Origin: Halobacteria archaeon HArc-gm2
GTDB taxonomy: Archaea > Halobacteriota > Halobacteria > Halobacteriales > Haloarculaceae
Length of the DNA stretch: 64,000 nt
Direction of reading: 5' to 3'
Assembly: GCA_025517465.1 (NCBI GenBank)
Contig: JAOPKE010000011.1
Location: 95,494-159,493, forward strand
Of this stretch, positions 62,610 through 64,000 are shown piece after piece. Every line of letters begins with the position of its first letter. The first letter of the stretch is position 1. The notes beneath the pieces are model-generated. The model saw nothing but the letters and a program-made list of their open reading frames with translations, had not been told where the DNA came from and searched no databases. A program made the position numbers and the translations under genes.

Positions 62610-62905
62610 TGCCATCTGACGGAACCTACACGGCGGTCGTGGACCGATTCGAGGAGGACCTGGCAGTGCTGTTGCTGGAAGCAGACGGGGACACGGTCGG
62701 TGAAGTCGTCGTCGACGAGGCGGCGTTGCCGGCGGACGGTCGCCACGTCGACGCGGTGCTGGCGGTCGAACTCGAAGACGACGAACTGGTCGAGGTGACG
62801 TACACGGAAGCGGAGACCGACGAGCGGTCGGACCAGGCCCAGAGCCGGTTCGACAGCCTGTCACAGCGACCGCCGTCGGGAGACGACAAGGACGACGCGG
62901 GCTGA
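62609..62905 (+). CDS. DUF3006-like protein paired with the MBL lipoprotein
   Basis: A 98-residue protein whose ATG overlaps the previous TGA by one base. MPSDGTYTAVVDRFEEDLAVLLLEADGDTVGEVVVDEAALPADGRHVDAVLAVE is the DUF3006 pattern, a small acidic beta protein often adjacent to ComEC-type MBL genes. The C-terminus is disordered. Probably a partner or antidote-like regulator; inference only. Confidence 0.85.
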   Translation: MPSDGTYTAVVDRFEEDLAVLLLEADGDTVGEVVVDEAALPADGRHVDAVLAVELEDDELVEVTYTEAETDERSDQAQSRFDSLSQRPPSGDDKDDAG

Positions 62906-63320
62906 GAAACTCTGTTCAAACCACCGTCTTCAGGCACAATATCGCATGAAATAGCCGTTCGGTAGCTGTGCGAACTGACCGCTGGGCTTCCTACTAGTAC
63001 CAGATGATGTTCAGATCGCCGTGTAAGATGGAAGGCATGTGTCTCCCACGTCGCTAGTCGCGAACTGGCCCGCAGAATGACCCGCATCGGTATCACACTT
63101 TATTGAACTTGTTATCTACTAACAGCGAAAAATCCGCGATGTTCACGACGCATAGGAATCGTGTCCCCCCGAGCTGGCACCTATCGTCTGTCTGCAGGCT
63201 TGATGATCGCTTAGTCTCAACGGCGGGGACAATTCGACATGGGGGCGGCATGTGACATGGTGGTAGCCTGCCAGTAATGGGTGAGGCTAAGGCGACTTCT
63301 CGGACACTTGTTACTGTTAT
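62906..63320. other. Non-coding boundary into AT-rich DNA
   Basis: GC content drops from about 63100 onward. The stretch contains TTTATTGAACTTGTTATC near 63101-63118 and dyads, but no convincing gene. A plus-strand open frame at 63277 is antisense to the HEPN-type gene. A decayed insertion sequence could be present; I see no clear transposase. Confidence 0.5.
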
Positions 63321-63911
63321 TTATCGGAGAAAATCTAAGTCATCTTCCCACATTCCGAGCCTTGAAGAAAAATCGTCTTCAAAAATCATCGAGTGTAGTC
63401 TATCTAAAACCCTGGTCGTACGATTAACTTCTGCTGTTATATCCTCGACTTTTTCGAGATACGTTCTTTTTCCGGGATTATGGAGTAAACTATTTCTCAG
63501 CCTCATCACTTCCCGAATTTCTCCATTTGTCCCCTCTCCAATAACTCCAAAGTTATACAATAAACTTTCGCGCTCTATCTGTCTTCTATATTCCATATTT
63601 TCACGAACAGATTTGCTTTCTCTCTCACTGGGCACTAATTCTTCCATGATCAATCGAATACACAGGTCCTCAATTACCGCGGACGAAGATGTATAGAAGA
63701 CAATCATTTCTTGTCTCAAATTCAGTTTCATTTGTCTCACATCAACCTCTCTCCCTCCATCATCATTCCGAATTTCTGTCTTGTCAATTATTTCTAATAT
63801 TTGTTGCTTGAAGTAGTGAATTGTGTAGGCTTGTATTGTCAAATCCTCAATTTTCTCCGACATTTTCCGGAATTGTGCACCTTGGGCAGAAGACAACATT
63901 GAAGATATCAT
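63321..63911 (-). CDS. AT-rich HEPN-motif protein, possible RNase
   Basis: A 196-residue helical protein. The motif RLRNSLLHNPGK (R139-N140 to H144, the R-N-x-x-x-H form) is that of HEPN ribonucleases found in toxins and abortive-infection systems. The rest is charged helices (EVDVRQMKLNLRQEMIVFYTSSSAVIEDLCIRLI). Codon use is AT-rich and unlike the whole window, so it was acquired recently. Upstream of the ATG the reading frame stays open for 14 codons (EFDNEIEAGYE) up to a stop, so a longer ancestral N-terminus may be lost. Function in defence is inference. Confidence 0.75.
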   Translation of the reverse strand: MISSMLSSAQGAQFRKMSEKIEDLTIQAYTIHYFKQQILEIIDKTEIRNDDGGREVDVRQMKLNLRQEMIVFYTSSSAVIEDLCIRLIMEELVPSERESKSVRENMEYRRQIERESLLYNFGVIGEGTNGEIREVMRLRNSLLHNPGKRTYLEKVEDITAEVNRTTRVLDRLHSMIFEDDFSSRLGMWEDDLDFLR

Positions 63912-64000
63912 TTCATAGCCAGCCTCTATCTCATTATCAAATTCCGGCCTTGTTTAGACGCCCGAAACAGCGCGGCTCAACACTTCTCGAACTAGTATCG

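Noticed and set aside
63277..63696. Plus-strand frame opposite the HEPN-type gene
   Set aside because: The protein is Ser/Leu-rich without domain, and the opposite strand has the HEPN motif and coherent helices.

Overview
This window looks like chromosomal DNA of a halophilic archaeon (class Halobacteria). It is GC-rich, its predicted proteins are strongly acidic, and many secreted proteins carry twin-arginine (Tat) signals with archaeal lipoboxes. Genes often begin 25-30 nt after a TATA-like box, as in leaderless transcripts. The tRNA genes lack an encoded CCA. Marker genes include halorhodopsin, a doublet histone, an archaeal CCA-adding enzyme, MptD, Azf glucose-6-phosphate dehydrogenase and a CoxI-CoxIII fusion. 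I cannot name a genus from sequence alone.

Layout. 0-9.4 kb: surface or secreted proteins (PQQ propeller with PKD domain, sequon-rich DUF4397 protein), a PRC-barrel-like protein and a truncated relic of it, an acyl-CoA synthetase, a SOUL protein, halorhodopsin, and two copies of an 82-bp hairpin element. 9.4-10.8 kb: tRNA-Phe with a downstream array of tRNA 3'-end copies and hairpins. 10.8-24.8 kb: mostly accessory extracytoplasmic and propeller genes, including three adjacent paralogous beta-propellers, a cohesin/dockerin operon, a spondin-domain protein and a PQQ protein. 24.9-25.8 kb: intron-containing tRNA-Met, a PD-(D/E)XK nuclease-like gene, and tRNA-Asn with an array. 25.9-31.1 kb: information-processing genes (cca, histone and histone-deacetylase-like pair, RPA-like ssDNA-binding protein). 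31.2-45.2 kb: tRNA-Arg with an array, then metabolic enzymes, regulators and small zinc-ribbon proteins. 45.5-50 kb: the terminal-oxidase operon (coxB, fused coxAC, coxD and a membrane partner). 50-56.4 kb: a lipoprotein, a phosphotriesterase-family hydrolase, a histidine kinase, an ABC exporter and a double DUF192 protein. 56.4-56.8 kb: tRNA-Val with an array. 56.9-62.9 kb: membrane proteins, two winged-helix regulators, a hydrolase, and a ComEC-like MBL/DUF3006 pair. From about 63.1 kb the DNA becomes AT-rich and carries a HEPN-motif gene, which suggests the edge of an acquired island.

The most unusual structure is shared by four of the five tRNA loci (Phe, Asn, Arg, Val). Each tRNA is followed by copies of its own 3' end (T-arm plus acceptor strand), paired with an inverted T-arm copy around a core. 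The core is the same at different tRNAs: 51 of 53 bases match between the Phe and Asn loci by my hand alignment. These copies alternate with perfect-arm hairpins of unrelated sequence. I see no rRNA, CRISPR array, transposase or replication origin.
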